In this document: piece after piece, positions 9,104 to 18,654 of the stretch
How the letters are laid out: every line of letters starts with the position of its first letter
Position numbering within the stretch: the stretch's first letter is position 1
Source of the DNA: Prasinococcaceae sp. CCMP 1430
Lineage: Eukaryota > Prasinodermophyta > Palmophyllophyceae > Prasinococcales > Prasinococcaceae
Assembly: GCA_013416795.1 (NCBI GenBank)
Contig: RQSC01000116.1
Coordinates: forward strand, 9,616 to 73,615
Direction: 5' to 3'
Length of the DNA: 64,000 bases
The notes under the pieces: generated by a model
Told to the model about the DNA's origin: nothing
The model's input: the letters and a program-made list of their open reading frames with translations, nothing else
Databases searched by the model: none
Made by a program: the position numbers and the translations under genes

Positions 9104-10915
9104 ATGGAGGCGGGTGGCGGGACAAACAGTGGCGACGGGGTGGATGACGGCGGCGAGGCTGCGCGGGAGCTCGTGAGCGCCGAGGAGGTGGCCATAGAGG
9201 CGCGCGTGGAAACGGCGGACGCGGTGCCCGCGGCGGGCACAGGGGCTGAAATGGAGGGCCCCAGTAAGGCCTCCGTGGCCGAGGACAAGCAAACGCCAGC
9301 CGCTGCCGCTACTGCAGCTGCCGCCAACGGTGCGGGCGAGGCGGATGAGGCGACTGCCGCTACGGCTGTCGCCAACGGTGCGGGCGAGGCGGAGGAAGCA
9401 ACCGCGCCCGCGGCAGGAGATTCGGAAAGCGAAGGCGCGGGCCGCAACAACCAGGACGCACCGGTGGTCGAGAGCGTTCTGGAGAGCGCGCTGGATGCGG
9501 TCAAGAGCGTAGCAGGAGATGCGGAGAACAAACAGGCGGGCAGCGACGACCAGGGCGCACCGGTGGTCGAGAGTGTTCTGCAGAGCGCGCTGGATGCGGT
9601 CAAGGCCGCATCTGAGGCCGCAATGGCAGTCCCGCTTCCGACGGCGATACTGGCTGGAGCGACTGTCGTGGCCGCTGCCGCTGCTCGGCGCTTTTCGCGT
9701 CATCTGCGCGCCAAGCGCTTCCGCGCACGTTTGCAGAAGGGCGGGGACGGCCGGGAGCCACTGCGCATCGGCGTGATTGGCTGCGCTGGCATCGCGCGGA
9801 AGAACGTCGCGGCCATCGGCTCGGCACGGCACGCGTGTGAGGTCGTCGCGGTCGCTTCGAGGTCCATGCAGAAGGCAAAGAGCTTCGTTAAGGTGAACAG
9901 ACTCAATGCGTCGAAGGTGAAAGCGTACGACTCGTACACGCAACTGCTCGAGGACCCGGCAATCGATGCTGTGTACATGCCGCTGCCCACGTCGATGCAC
10001 GCGCGATGGGTGCACGCGGCTGCCCTCGCGGGCAAGCATGTCCTATGCGAGAAACCCATCGCCACTGGCGGAGCCGAGGAGGTCGACGCGATGCTCTCGG
10101 CGTGCTCCGAGCACGACGTAGTCCTCCAAGACGGGACCATGTTTACCTTCGACGCGCGCTGGGCGCGAGTGATGGGAGAGCTTGAGAACACCGCGGCCTT
10201 CGGTGAGGTGCGCCACGTGTATGCGAGCTTCTCCTTCTGCGGCGACGAGAGCTTCTACGAGAAAAACATTCGCTGCGACCCGTCGCTGGATGCGCTCGGA
10301 TGCCTCGGCGATATTGGCTGGTACGCCATCCGCGCAGCGCTGCGCGTGTACGGCTGGCAAGCACCCAGGCGGGTGACGGGTCACGGCGGCTGCCGCCGCA
10401 ACTCGCAGGGCGTGTTGCTGTCGTGTGGCGCGCAGCTCGACTTCGGCGAGGGCAGGACGGCGACCATCGAGTGCGCTTTCGACAGGGCGCTCACACAACG
10501 CGTGGTGATTACGTCCGACAAAAGTGAGCTGTCGATGGACGACGCCTTTGTCCCACGACGGTACGGAGTGGCGAGCTACACCGTGGTTTCCAAGCGCGAG
10601 ATGGTACAAAACGCGCGTAGAATCACGCAGCGCGTTCGCACTGTCACCGTGCGCTCTGCCCTGTCGCAGGAGGCGCGCATGTGGGAAGGCTTCGCCGAGG
10701 CGTGCAGTGCGCCTAACGGCGAGGCATCGGGGCGCGCGGTGCTGCGCGCGGCGTTGACGCAGCGTGTGGTGGACGCCGTGGACGAAAGCCTCAAGGAGGA
10801 CACGCCTGTGGCGGTCGTCCCGAAGCCGCTCTGCCCAGTGCCGCCCAGCCCATCCTCGCTTTCCCATAGCGTTAGCTCGCCGGTCCCCCGATCGGCGCCG
10901 ACGGGGGAGCTCTGA
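9104..10915 (+). CDS. membrane-anchored Gfo/Idh/MocA-family oxidoreductase
   Basis: NAD(P)-dependent dehydrogenase family acting on sugars or related polyols. About 165 residues of acidic Ala/Gly/Glu-rich sequence come first, including two near-identical 30-residue copies (each containing APVVESVL and SALDAVK). One hydrophobic segment follows, LPTAILAGATVVAAAAA, which could be a membrane anchor or a buried helix. The Rossmann domain then starts RIGVIGCAGIARKN, with the VASRS and CEKPIA motifs (the EKP lysine is catalytic in this family) and a substrate domain with CLGDIGWYAI. An ATG at 9056 is an alternative start. Single exon, about 603 residues. Substrate and compartment are unknown. Confidence 0.85.
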   Translation: MEAGGGTNSGDGVDDGGEAARELVSAEEVAIEARVETADAVPAAGTGAEMEGPSKASVAEDKQTPAAAATAAAANGAGEADEATAATAVANGAGEAEEATAPAAGDSESEGAGRNNQDAPVVESVLESALDAVKSVAGDAENKQAGSDDQGAPVVESVLQSALDAVKAASEAAMAVPLPTAILAGATVVAAAAARRFSRHLRAKRFRARLQKGGDGREPLRIGVIGCAGIARKNVAAIGSARHACEVVAVASRSMQKAKSFVKVNRLNASKVKAYDSYTQLLEDPAIDAVYMPLPTSMHARWVHAAALAGKHVLCEKPIATGGAEEVDAMLSACSEHDVVLQDGTMFTFDARWARVMGELENTAAFGEVRHVYASFSFCGDESFYEKNIRCDPSLDALGCLGDIGWYAIRAALRVYGWQAPRRVTGHGGCRRNSQGVLLSCGAQLDFGEGRTATIECAFDRALTQRVVITSDKSELSMDDAFVPRRYGVASYTVVSKREMVQNARRITQRVRTVTVRSALSQEARMWEGFAEACSAPNGEASGRAVLRAALTQRVVDAVDESLKEDTPVAVVPKPLCPVPPSPSSLSHSVSSPVPRSAPTGEL

Positions 10916-11197
10916 CCTGCAGTGCCGCACAAGCTGAGCGTGAGTAATATGAGTATGAATTGTTGTGGCGGTCGATTGACTTGGTGCACAATCGCACGCC
11001 ACGCTGGCGTTCGTCGCGCGTGCGCGCGGCCTCGGTGGCAGCCGCGTCGCGGTGTGCCTCCCCGATCGAGACATGCTACGCCGCCTCCTTACTGCGATGT
11101 TTCGCATGGCGAGCGCGCGCCGCGTCAGTACATGCGCGAGCAGGCTCGAATGCAAGCGTGCCTTTGTGCGAGAGCCGAACGCCGCGACCTGGCGCGC

Positions 11198-12332
11198 TCA
11201 AACGCACGGGAACTCTGTCTTGCCCACCAGCTTCGTACAGTCACCAATCACGCCGCAGTAGCCGACCTTCGGGATGCCTGGCAATCCTGGCGCCGAGAGG
11301 TCACCCTCTTGGCCCTTGAGGCCAACGTAAAGCGGATTGTCGGACGAAACCTGCGTTGCGGCGCGCATGCCATCACGACAGCAGCGACCGGGCGGTGTCA
11401 GCGACTCGACCACGGCCCGCAGCTCAGTCCGCGCTATCCGGACGCCCTCCCCGCGTTCATCGCAGCGACAGTGCGGTTTGATTGGAGCGATCCCTTCGTG
11501 CGCCCATCCCCGGCGCGCGCGTGCGCCTTGGCTGCGCGCGCGCGCGCGCGCGCGCGCGCGCGCCTAACGCGCGCCCCCCCCAAAAAAAAAAGGCCGAGCG
11601 CGGCCGCCGGAAATATCGCGCGCGCGCCCCGCCGGCCCGCGCGCGCGCGCAGCCGTTCTGACCTCCCCCACGCCCAGCGCCTCAGCTCTCCCGTGGCTTT
11701 CCCTCACCTCTCCTCGTTCGCACCACCCTCCCGCCCCTCCGCGCCCACCCCCCTCCCCACCAGCGCGCTCGATTCCCATGGAAATGTCCCCACGGGCGAG
11801 CTCTTCGTTCGCGGGTCGGAGCGGTCGCGCGCGTACCTGAGAAATCCCGTTCGCGAGGCAAAACGCATGCGCGCGCGCCACTCCGCGCGCGCGCGCGCGG
11901 GGGGCTGGGTGGTCAGGGGGGAAAGGCGCCCGCCCGGGCGCGCGCGCCCCTTGGTCTCCCAGCGTTCGATTTTTTGTAACTTTTCCCGCGGCGCGCTCGT
12001 GCGTGCGCGCTCTCGCAGACACAACCTTGCGGCGCGCGGCGGGACACGGCTCTAGAGCGCAAGGTGAGAAAGCCGCGGCGCGGCGCGGCGTGAGCTGCAC
12101 CCCCGCGGCCAGAGGGCCTCTCCTCCCGCGCGCGCGCGCCGCGCCGCCGGCGGGCCGCGCCGCGGGCGCGACGCACATGCAGGAAGCGGATCTTGCTGGC
12201 GGGGTACTTGCCACCGGTCGCTTTCTCGACGCGCTTCTTCATCGCCTTGAACGATGTGCAGCCCTTGCAGTCGATCTCCTCGCCCGACATAAGGCGCACC
12301 TTGGTCGTGTTCGGCGTCAGCGGCGTCGCCAT
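11198..12332 (-). CDS. small unrecognised protein, possible ubiquitin-like fold, two exons
   Basis: Exon 1 (12177-12332) starts at a clear ATG and encodes VRLMSGEEIDCKGC and SKIRFLH, spaced like the first strands and helix of a ubiquitin-like fold. It ends at a GTGCGT donor. The best acceptor is CAG before 11350, preceded by CTGAC at the usual distance. Exon 2 (11198-11350) joins in phase 0 and ends FPCV, giving 102 residues with five cysteines. The intron is unusually long (826 nt) and holds GC-dinucleotide tracts and a poly-A run. No family is recognised. Exon 1 is well supported by composition; the join is inference. Confidence 0.45.
11535..11595. repeat. GC-dinucleotide tract followed by C/A homopolymers
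   Basis: About 28 nt of alternating GC (11537-11564), then a short C run and an A run. The tract lies inside the putative intron of the small two-exon gene. Alternating GC can adopt Z-DNA; no other role is visible. Confidence 0.75.
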
Positions 12333-12882
12333 GGCGCGTGGCAAGGGAGGTATGGACTAGCGGTGGGAGGACGGGGCGAGTGCGGCGCAGCTCTCTCGCG
12401 CTGTGGTCGTCGGCGCGCGCCTGTTCCCCCGCGCATCGCGTAACGGCCGCCTGTGCCACTTCGCTGCGCCACCGAACCGCATGCGAAATCGCCATCAAAC
12501 CGTGCGACGGCCGCCGCGCCGCGCGCCGCGCCACAAATGCGCGACGCCGGTGCAGACTTTTCATTGACAGAGGTCTGCGCATTGCGTTTGATGTACAATG
12601 CAAACCCTTTTTGGATCTCATTTCAGAATGGGCTCATTTGATCAGAATTTTTCGTCGGGCTTTTAGGGTCAGGCACCGCAACCCCTTTGGAGCGTGGGAG
12701 GGGCCCTTATCCAAAGCACTCGCGGCAGCGCGCACGCGTGTGGCGCGCTCGCGTGCCGCTGCAGGCCGCTGCAGACGCAGCGGCAGCGTAGGCAGCCGAC
12801 GCCACAGCGATCGCGCGGGTGGGAAGGCGGGTAGGTGGGTGGGTGAGTGGGTGGATTGGTGGGTTCGCGGTCGTGCGGCGTG
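12333..12882. other. intergenic region, 550 nt
   Basis: Divergent upstream region between the small two-exon gene and the lumenal protein gene. It contains a comparatively AT-rich patch (12545-12665) with AAACCCTTTTT and TTTTAGGGTC telo-box-like motifs, and a GGGTGGGTGAGTGGG stretch near 12835-12865 capable of G-quadruplex. No coding evidence. Confidence 0.6.
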
Positions 12883-13941
12883 ATGGCAAGCGCTCCGGCT
12901 GAGGCGGCGGCGGCGGCGCGCCGCGCCCGCTGCGCCGCGGGCGGTGCGCCTGCGCAGCGACCGAGGCGGCGGCCGCAGCGGCGGGTGTGTGTGGCGGTGG
13001 GCGGCGGCGGAGACGAGAAGAGCGGCCTCCTGGGCCGTCGCGATCTTGGCGCTGCAACCGCCGCTGCGGCCGCCATCCTTGGGTCGCCGCGAAGCGCGCG
13101 CGCCGGCCTCCTGGGGCGTTCACCACCCCTCTCTGAGCGCTTGGCCGCCCAGGACCTTCCAAAGCCCTTCCTGCAGAGCTCTCGCCCGGGGCCAACAGAG
13201 TTTCCCGCCTGGCTCGAGGGCGACTGGGAGGCCACGCAGTTCTTCGATGGCTTCATCCTGCCGAACAAGTCAACGTTCGACACGCGGCAGCTCATGGCTG
13301 AGGACACAGTGCCGGGCTTCAAGGTCGCAACTATCGCTGCTCTCGCGGATGTGGGCTCCAAGGACGTCGCGTACCGCCTGCGCTTCATGCGCGATGCCAA
13401 AACGGGCAAAGTGGTCGAGGACTACCCCTTCAATATCAAGTCGACCATGGACTCGTACCTGCGCTCGCATTTCGGGAAAGATGCAGGATGGGCAGCAGTT
13501 GAGTCGGTTGAGACAGACGGCCCGAACCGCGTGACCATTCGCACGCGCCAAGGCGCCGCGCCCGGTGGCGCACGAATCGAGCTGTACCGCAACGCCAACG
13601 AAGTGGAAGAGCGCGCATCCGATGGCACGTTCTTCAACTCAACCACGCTTCGGCAAGTGAATCTCGACTACAGCACGACGGCAGGGGTGGCGGCGATGGG
13701 TGTCTATGACTACCAGCTAATCTACACATACACGCCACTGTATGATGGCGCGGACGACAGTAATCTCCCTGCGCGCGTGCGATCGACGCTCTCCGTCGCG
13801 GCGTACTTGCAAGCCAACACTGCCATGGCCTTCAGCACTTACAGCGGAAGCAACGTACCGCAGCTCGGCGGATTGATGGATGCAAGCAGCCTGCCAGTCA
13901 TCCTGTACTCAACGCACGCGGACATGACGCGTGTGCAATAG
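12883..13941 (+). CDS. predicted thylakoid-lumen protein, DUF6816-like
   Basis: Single exon, 352 residues. The N terminus has two parts: an Arg/Ala-rich plastid transit region, then GRRDLGAATAAAAA with a downstream A-x-A (SARA) site. That is a twin-arginine, Tat-type lumen-targeting signal. The mature region begins near FPAWLEGDWEATQFF and proceeds in short beta-strand-like blocks (VAYRLRFM, NRVTIRTR, DYQLIYTYTP). The layout resembles the DUF6816 group of cyanobacterial and plastid proteins of unknown function; that family call is from memory and should be checked. Expected to enter the lumen folded, perhaps bound to a cofactor or pigment. The ATG at 12883 leaves a complete bipartite presequence. 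Confidence 0.7.
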   Translation: MASAPAEAAAAARRARCAAGGAPAQRPRRRPQRRVCVAVGGGGDEKSGLLGRRDLGAATAAAAAILGSPRSARAGLLGRSPPLSERLAAQDLPKPFLQSSRPGPTEFPAWLEGDWEATQFFDGFILPNKSTFDTRQLMAEDTVPGFKVATIAALADVGSKDVAYRLRFMRDAKTGKVVEDYPFNIKSTMDSYLRSHFGKDAGWAAVESVETDGPNRVTIRTRQGAAPGGARIELYRNANEVEERASDGTFFNSTTLRQVNLDYSTTAGVAAMGVYDYQLIYTYTPLYDGADDSNLPARVRSTLSVAAYLQANTAMAFSTYSGSNVPQLGGLMDASSLPVILYSTHADMTRVQ

Positions 13942-14082
13942 CCATCGCTGTAACATAGTGTCATATGAGGCATTTACGATTCTCGGCCACCTGCGCGCGT
14001 GCGCGCACCCCGCGCAGGCACGAGCGCGCGAGCGCGTGTTGCGGAGGAAGCGGCTGCCGCGCGCCTATGCCCGCGTCGCGAC

Positions 14083-16577
14083 CTAGTCTGCCGCCTCATT
14101 TGAGCCGAAGTAGATAGGCAGCACGTCCGCCTTGTCGAAGCGCGTCCCGCACGCGGGACACTTGCGATTGCGCTGCTGGATGAGGCCGTCGACGCACTTC
14201 CTGGAGTACATGTGGCCGCACTTGATGAGACACACCTCCTTGTTCTCCGAGCGGATGATGGGGCACTTCACCTGGTCCTTGTACCACTTGAGCTGCTCTT
14301 GCAGGAGGCTGTTGCCGTCGCTCTCGGTCATGCGGCGCAACTTGTCCATCCTCTTGCGCAGGCGCTCGGCGTCCGCCTCGGCGGCCTCCTTAGCGGCGAC
14401 GGCGGCATCCACCCGGTGCTCCGCCTCAGCGATGGCCGCGCGCGCCGACTCGGCGCCCTTCTGCACCGACGTCAGGGTCATGCGCGCCTGTTCCGCGCGG
14501 CGCGCCGACTCAGCTGCCGCGCGCGACTCCGCCTCCACAGACGCCTGATGCTCCGCGAGCTTGCGCTCCGCCTCGGCGGCGCGCTTGAGCGCGTTCTGCA
14601 GCAAGGTCCTGGCGTCGAGCGACTCCTGGCGCGCGAGCTCGGCGCTGGCGCTCGCGTGCTGCGCCTGGCTAATGGCGCCGCGCTTTGCGTCCTCCGCGGC
14701 GGCCAGCAAGTTCTTCTCGCGCGCCTGCGCCGCGGACTGGTCGGCAAGGGCAGCCTCCCGCTCGGCGAGCTGCTTGGTGAGCGTCGTGACCTGCTCCTGC
14801 GCATCCTCGTAGAGCGAGCTCATGGTCTCAATCTCCTCCGCCAGTGCCTCCATCTCGGTGCCGAGCTCAGCCCCGCTGGCATCGGCGAGGCGCGCGCGCT
14901 CCTCAGCGGCCGCTGCGGTAGCCGTCGCCTCGTCAGCGCGCCGCCGCTCGCGCTCAAGCTCCGCCGCCGCGTCAGGCGACACCGCGGGCGCCTCCCTCGC
15001 GAGCGCCTCCTGCAGCCGAGCCACTGCGGGCTCGACACCCCCCCCGGCGGCGCTGCCGCTGCTGCTGCAAAGCGCCTCGCACACGAGCCGCAGCTCGGCA
15101 TTCTCGCGCGCTAGGGCGTCGGCGCCTGGCGGCGCCGCCGTGGCAGCCTCGAGCTCCTCCACACGCGCGTTGGCGAGGTGCATGGCCGTTGTCGCTTTCT
15201 CCGCCAGCACCTGCACCTCCTTGAGCGCCTCGATGGCCGCCTTGGCCTCGCCTGCCTTCGCGCGGAGCCGCTCCACCTCGGCCTTGGACGCCTCGAGCTC
15301 CTTGGCGAGTGAATCGGCCCTACTGGCGGCCGCTGCGCCGCCGCCTGCGCCCTTCTCGTGCTCGAGTTGAACGCGCAGCGTGTCGCGCTCACTCGTGCGG
15401 GTCATGAGCAGAGACTCCACCTCGTGCAGCCGGCGCTGGGCGAGCTGCTCGCCACGCTGTGCAAGCGTCACCTTGCCCGCCTCTGCCGTGAGCCGCGCGA
15501 CCTCCGCGTCGAGCTCTGCGTTCTTCAAGGCGGCAGCCTGAGCACGCGTCTGGGCCTCAGCCATGTCATGCTGCGCTTGCGCCACCTGCGCCCCGAGGGC
15601 ACGATACGCGTGGGTGTCGGCGACGTGCGACTCGTCCGCGAGGCTCGCCCTGAGGGTGGTGAGCTCGTTGCGCACCGACACGAGCTCCTTGCGAGACTCC
15701 TCGAGCGCAGCGTTCGCCTTGGCGTGGAGGCCGCGTTCCGCCTCGAGCTCCGCTTGCAGCTCCGCGTGCTGCGCGCGCGCGCGCGCGTCGTCTGTGCCGC
15801 TCGCCTCTTTTTTCACCGGTGTGGCCGACGCGCCCGGCCCTCCGTCCGTGCCCGCAGGGGCGGCGTCAGCGCCGTTCGTGGCCGCTGCAGAGCTGCCGCC
15901 ACGCGCGCGTAGGATGCCGAGCGCGCGGTTGGTCGAGCCAAGCTCAAGCTCGACGAGCTCGCGCGCCTCGGACTCCTTGGCCAGCAGACCCTGCAGCGTC
16001 GAGACCTTGTCAGCTAGTGCCTTGTTCGCCGCAAGCATCGCGCGACCATCGACGATGCTCTGCGCCGGCGCTGACGCGCCGCTGAGCGCCTCGAGCAGAG
16101 CGCGGCTCGTCTTCAGGACAGGCGCGAGGGCCTGCTGCACCTCCTTGTGCATCGCCTCGTCGTCTGCCGCGCGCTGCGCCTCGGCATCCGTCGCATTATC
16201 ATCCACGGTTGCGGGTTGCGTGGCCTCGTCGGCGGCCTTCAGCAGGCGCTCCGCCGCCTCGGACCCAGCGCTCCGCGCCCCCGCCGCGCCCGCGCCCTGC
16301 TTCGCGCCAAACGCGGCACAGTCGGAGTCGAGCTGGTAGGTCGCCGGTGCGCCGCAAGCGCGCAGACGTCAGCACGCGGGTAGCAGAGGCAGTTGAACGC
16401 CGGCGGGCGGGCAGCTGGCTAGCCGCGATTCTCGGGCGGGGGCTTGAGCTCCCGCAGGTGAGCTCGCACGCAGCGAACGGGCAGCGAGCGATCGGTCCGC
16501 ATAGTTGGGGCACGTGCGCGGCGGCCGGCGCCGACGCCGCTCGCCGGCGCGCCCCTTACCATCTCCCACTGCGACAT
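14083..16577 (-). CDS. BRE1: BRE1-like coiled-coil RING protein with degenerate RING
   Basis: BRE1 (RNF20/40, plant HUB) proteins are nuclear E3 ligases that mono-ubiquitinate histone H2B. A long Ala/Glu-rich coiled coil fills most of the protein and the RING sits at the extreme C terminus, as in BRE1. Exon 2 (14083-16332) is open but lacks an ATG. A CTGAC and CAG acceptor precede it, and upstream an 18-nt first exon at 16560-16577 (MSQWEM) ends at a GTAAGG donor in matching phase 0. Total 755 residues, shorter than usual BRE1. In the RING, KCGH and CPAC (zinc site 2) are intact, but the first CxxC reads CPII and the fifth ligand is Ser (MYSRKC), so zinc site 1 keeps only two ligands. Confidence 0.75.
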
Positions 16578-17253
16578 CACCGCGCGCACGCGAACAGTTG
16601 CCGGTGATGCGTGCTCGCATGCTCGCCCAATCGCAAGTGGCGCCGCGGCGGCCGCCGCGGCCGCCGCCGCACGCGCGCGTGCGTCGCCATTAGGGTTCAC
16701 AACATCGAGGGTTTATGTCACATGCAATGTGATGTGGCGTGATGCCGCTTCCAGGCGAATCGCAGGAGATCCGCTCCGGCTCTGGCGGGTGGGTTTGGGT
16801 TTACGGTTTTAGAACTCTTGGGCGGGAAAGAGGCGCCCGTGCCGAGATGGGATCGGAAGAAGGGCGCTCCCCCGCAGCGCCGCGTTGTACGGAAGCTCTT
16901 CCGAAATTTTCCACTGGCGTTTTTTATTGGTGGCGGGTGTGGCGGACAGCCTGCTGCGGGGGACCGCGCGGGCGGCAGGGGCGCGGCGGCAGCGCCGTGC
17001 GCCGCGCGGCGCCGCAGGGAAGGCCTGGTGGCGGGGGCGGGGCGAAGGGCCTGGTGGACAGGGGCCGGTGAAAGTGGGGGGAAGGGGGGACTGCCGCTGA
17101 GCTGTATGCGCAGGCGCGCACCGCGCGCGACTGGGAGCGTAGGCGTGGGACAAAAATGGTGGCGCGCACGGGCGGATGCGGCGCCTTTGATTACCCGGCC
17201 TGGCCGGCAAGCGTGGCGCTCGTCGCGAACGCGGGGAGCACGCCTGTGCGCGC
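16578..17253. other. intergenic region with telo-box motifs, 676 nt
   Basis: Lies 5' of the BRE1-like gene and 3' of the ATP synthase epsilon gene. Near 16690 are TTAGGGTTCAC and GAGGGTTTATG, followed by an imperfect palindrome TCACATGCAATGTGA (16717-16731). The remainder is GC-rich with G-runs (near 17030-17090). No convincing ORF. Confidence 0.6.
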
Positions 17254-17731
17254 TCACTTGGGCACGATGTTCATCTCCGTGACCGCTGCGAAGAGTCGCG
17301 GGCGAGAGGGGGTGGCGGCGGCGCGCCCGCACGTGTCAGCGCCGCACCTGCAGCGCAGCGCGCAATATCGCGACCGCAGGCCAACCCTAACTGTCCAGCG
17401 CCCACAGCACCGCAGACGCCAGCCCGAGCAGCGCCACGCCGTCCAAGCGCTCCCAAATCGCTCACGGCACGCAGTCCTAGCGCTACAGCTGCCGTGCGCC
17501 CGCTCGCCTGCTCGCGCCCCACCCTCACCCCCCACCCACCCTCCCCGGCACGCGCGACGCACTCGTGTCCGCGGGCTTGCCGCCCTCCCACCTCGAGCTC
17601 TTGAAGTACACCTGCTCGCGCGGCTTCGCGGCGCTCTTGAAGGGCTCCTTGAGCGCGTCGCGCACGAGCTGCGCGCACTTGTTGGCGTAGCCCACATAGC
17701 TCATCCCCGCGGCGCGCCAGTAGGCCGACAT
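17254..17731 (-). CDS. ATP5F1E: mitochondrial ATP synthase epsilon subunit
   Basis: Small F1 stalk subunit (eukaryotic epsilon) of mitochondrial ATP synthase. Exon 1 is 17563-17731, starting MSAYWRAAGMSYVGYANK and continuing with LKEPFK and REQVYFKSSRWEGGKP, which match the plant epsilon pattern block for block. It ends one base into a codon at a GTGCGT donor. The 32-nt terminal exon (17254-17285) follows a CTGAC branch point and CGCAG acceptor and adds TVTEMNIVPK before the stop. The joined protein is 66 residues, the usual size. No cleavable presequence, as expected for this subunit. Confidence 0.9.
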
Positions 17732-18097
17732 GGTGGGCGGCGCCAGGCGTGCGTCTCGCGCGCGCTGTGCCCCCCGGGCCGCTGGGGGCCGCATCCCGTC
17801 CTCGCGCGATCGCTCGTCCGCCTGTTGCTGCGCGCAAAGCGGCCCCCAACAGGCCCAATGTGGATTCCATGAGTGACTTCAATTCCAAATTATCAGAATC
17901 CATCTCAAACTGCGTGGAAAAGTATGGAATCCAAAGTTCTACGGAATCCGCATGGCGCAGCCGGGCATCTCGAGAGAGATCTTTGTGCGCGCGGCGACGC
18001 CCCGAGTCACTGTGCGCGCGCGCGGCGGCCGCGTGCCTGCCTGCCTACCCGCGCACCCGTTTCCCACTCCGACCCCGAGCCCAGTGCCTCCGCCGCA
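17732..18097. other. intergenic region with AT-rich patch, 366 nt
   Basis: Shared upstream region of the divergent ATP synthase epsilon and CHCHD2-like genes. An AT-rich stretch at 17860-17950 carries several copies of GGATTCC/GGAATCC, the same words found in the inverted repeat at 41215-41264. It may be a decayed repeat. An ATG at 17868 opens a short frame with a phase-compatible join to the CHCHD2-like gene, but the peptide does not look like that family. Confidence 0.5.
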
Positions 18098-18100
18098 GCC

Positions 18101-18654
18101 ATGGGCCGCCGCCGCGGTGGCGCCGCCACCCGCGCCCGACATTGCTCGCCGCCACGCCATCCAGCGCCCGCGCGCCGCCTCCGGCGCGGACGCAGGGCGC
18201 ACCTCCGCCCGCGCGCCAGCAGCAGTCGTTCGGCGGCGGCCTGATGAGCGGCCTTATGGGCACCGTCGCGCAGGGCATGGCATTCGGCGCCGGCAGTGAG
18301 GTCGCCCACCAGGGCGTGCGCTCGATGATGGGTGGCAGCAGCGGCCACGCGCCCGCACCCGAAGCGGCCGCTTCCGCCCCGGCCCCTGTCGCGGACGCGT
18401 GCGCGCCATCGATGCAGGTACGCCAGCGAGCGCCCCAGGGCTCATGCCCGAGCACCCTGCGCCTGCAGTGCGCGCCAGCGCGGTGGACAGCTTGACACGC
18501 CCGTCTTTGACGCTGACGCGATTCGCGCTGTGCTGGTGCCACGCGACCGCCCTCACAGGCCTTCAACAACTGCATCCAGGCCAACCCCAATGACATTCAG
18601 GCGTGCCAGTTCTACATGGACGCGCTCAAGATGTGCAAGGAGGGCAACTTCTGA
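18101..18654 (+). CDS. CHCHD2/MIX17-like twin-CX9C mitochondrial protein
   Basis: Intermembrane-space CHCH protein, family members being redox-folded by Mia40 and affecting respiration. The internal exon (to 18417) encodes a Pro/Gln stretch, the conserved glycine-rich hydrophobic region GLMSGLMGTVAQGMAFGAGS and an Ala/Pro linker. The last exon (18559-18654) completes two CX9C pairs: the first spans the splice site (Cys-APSMQAFNN-Cys), the second is C-QFYMDALKM-C. The intron has donor GTACGC, branch point CTGAC and acceptor CACAG. The 5' end is unresolved: the ATG at 18101 (MGRRRGG, family-like) is out of frame with the downstream exon and no good donor lies between them. Another upstream exon or a sequence error is possible. 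Confidence 0.75.

Noticed and set aside
17868-17921. ATG at 17868 (MSDFNSKLSE) as first exon of the CHCHD2-like gene
   Set aside because: A phase-compatible donor exists, but the peptide is unlike the basic Arg-rich start of that family and lies in a repeat-like AT-rich patch.
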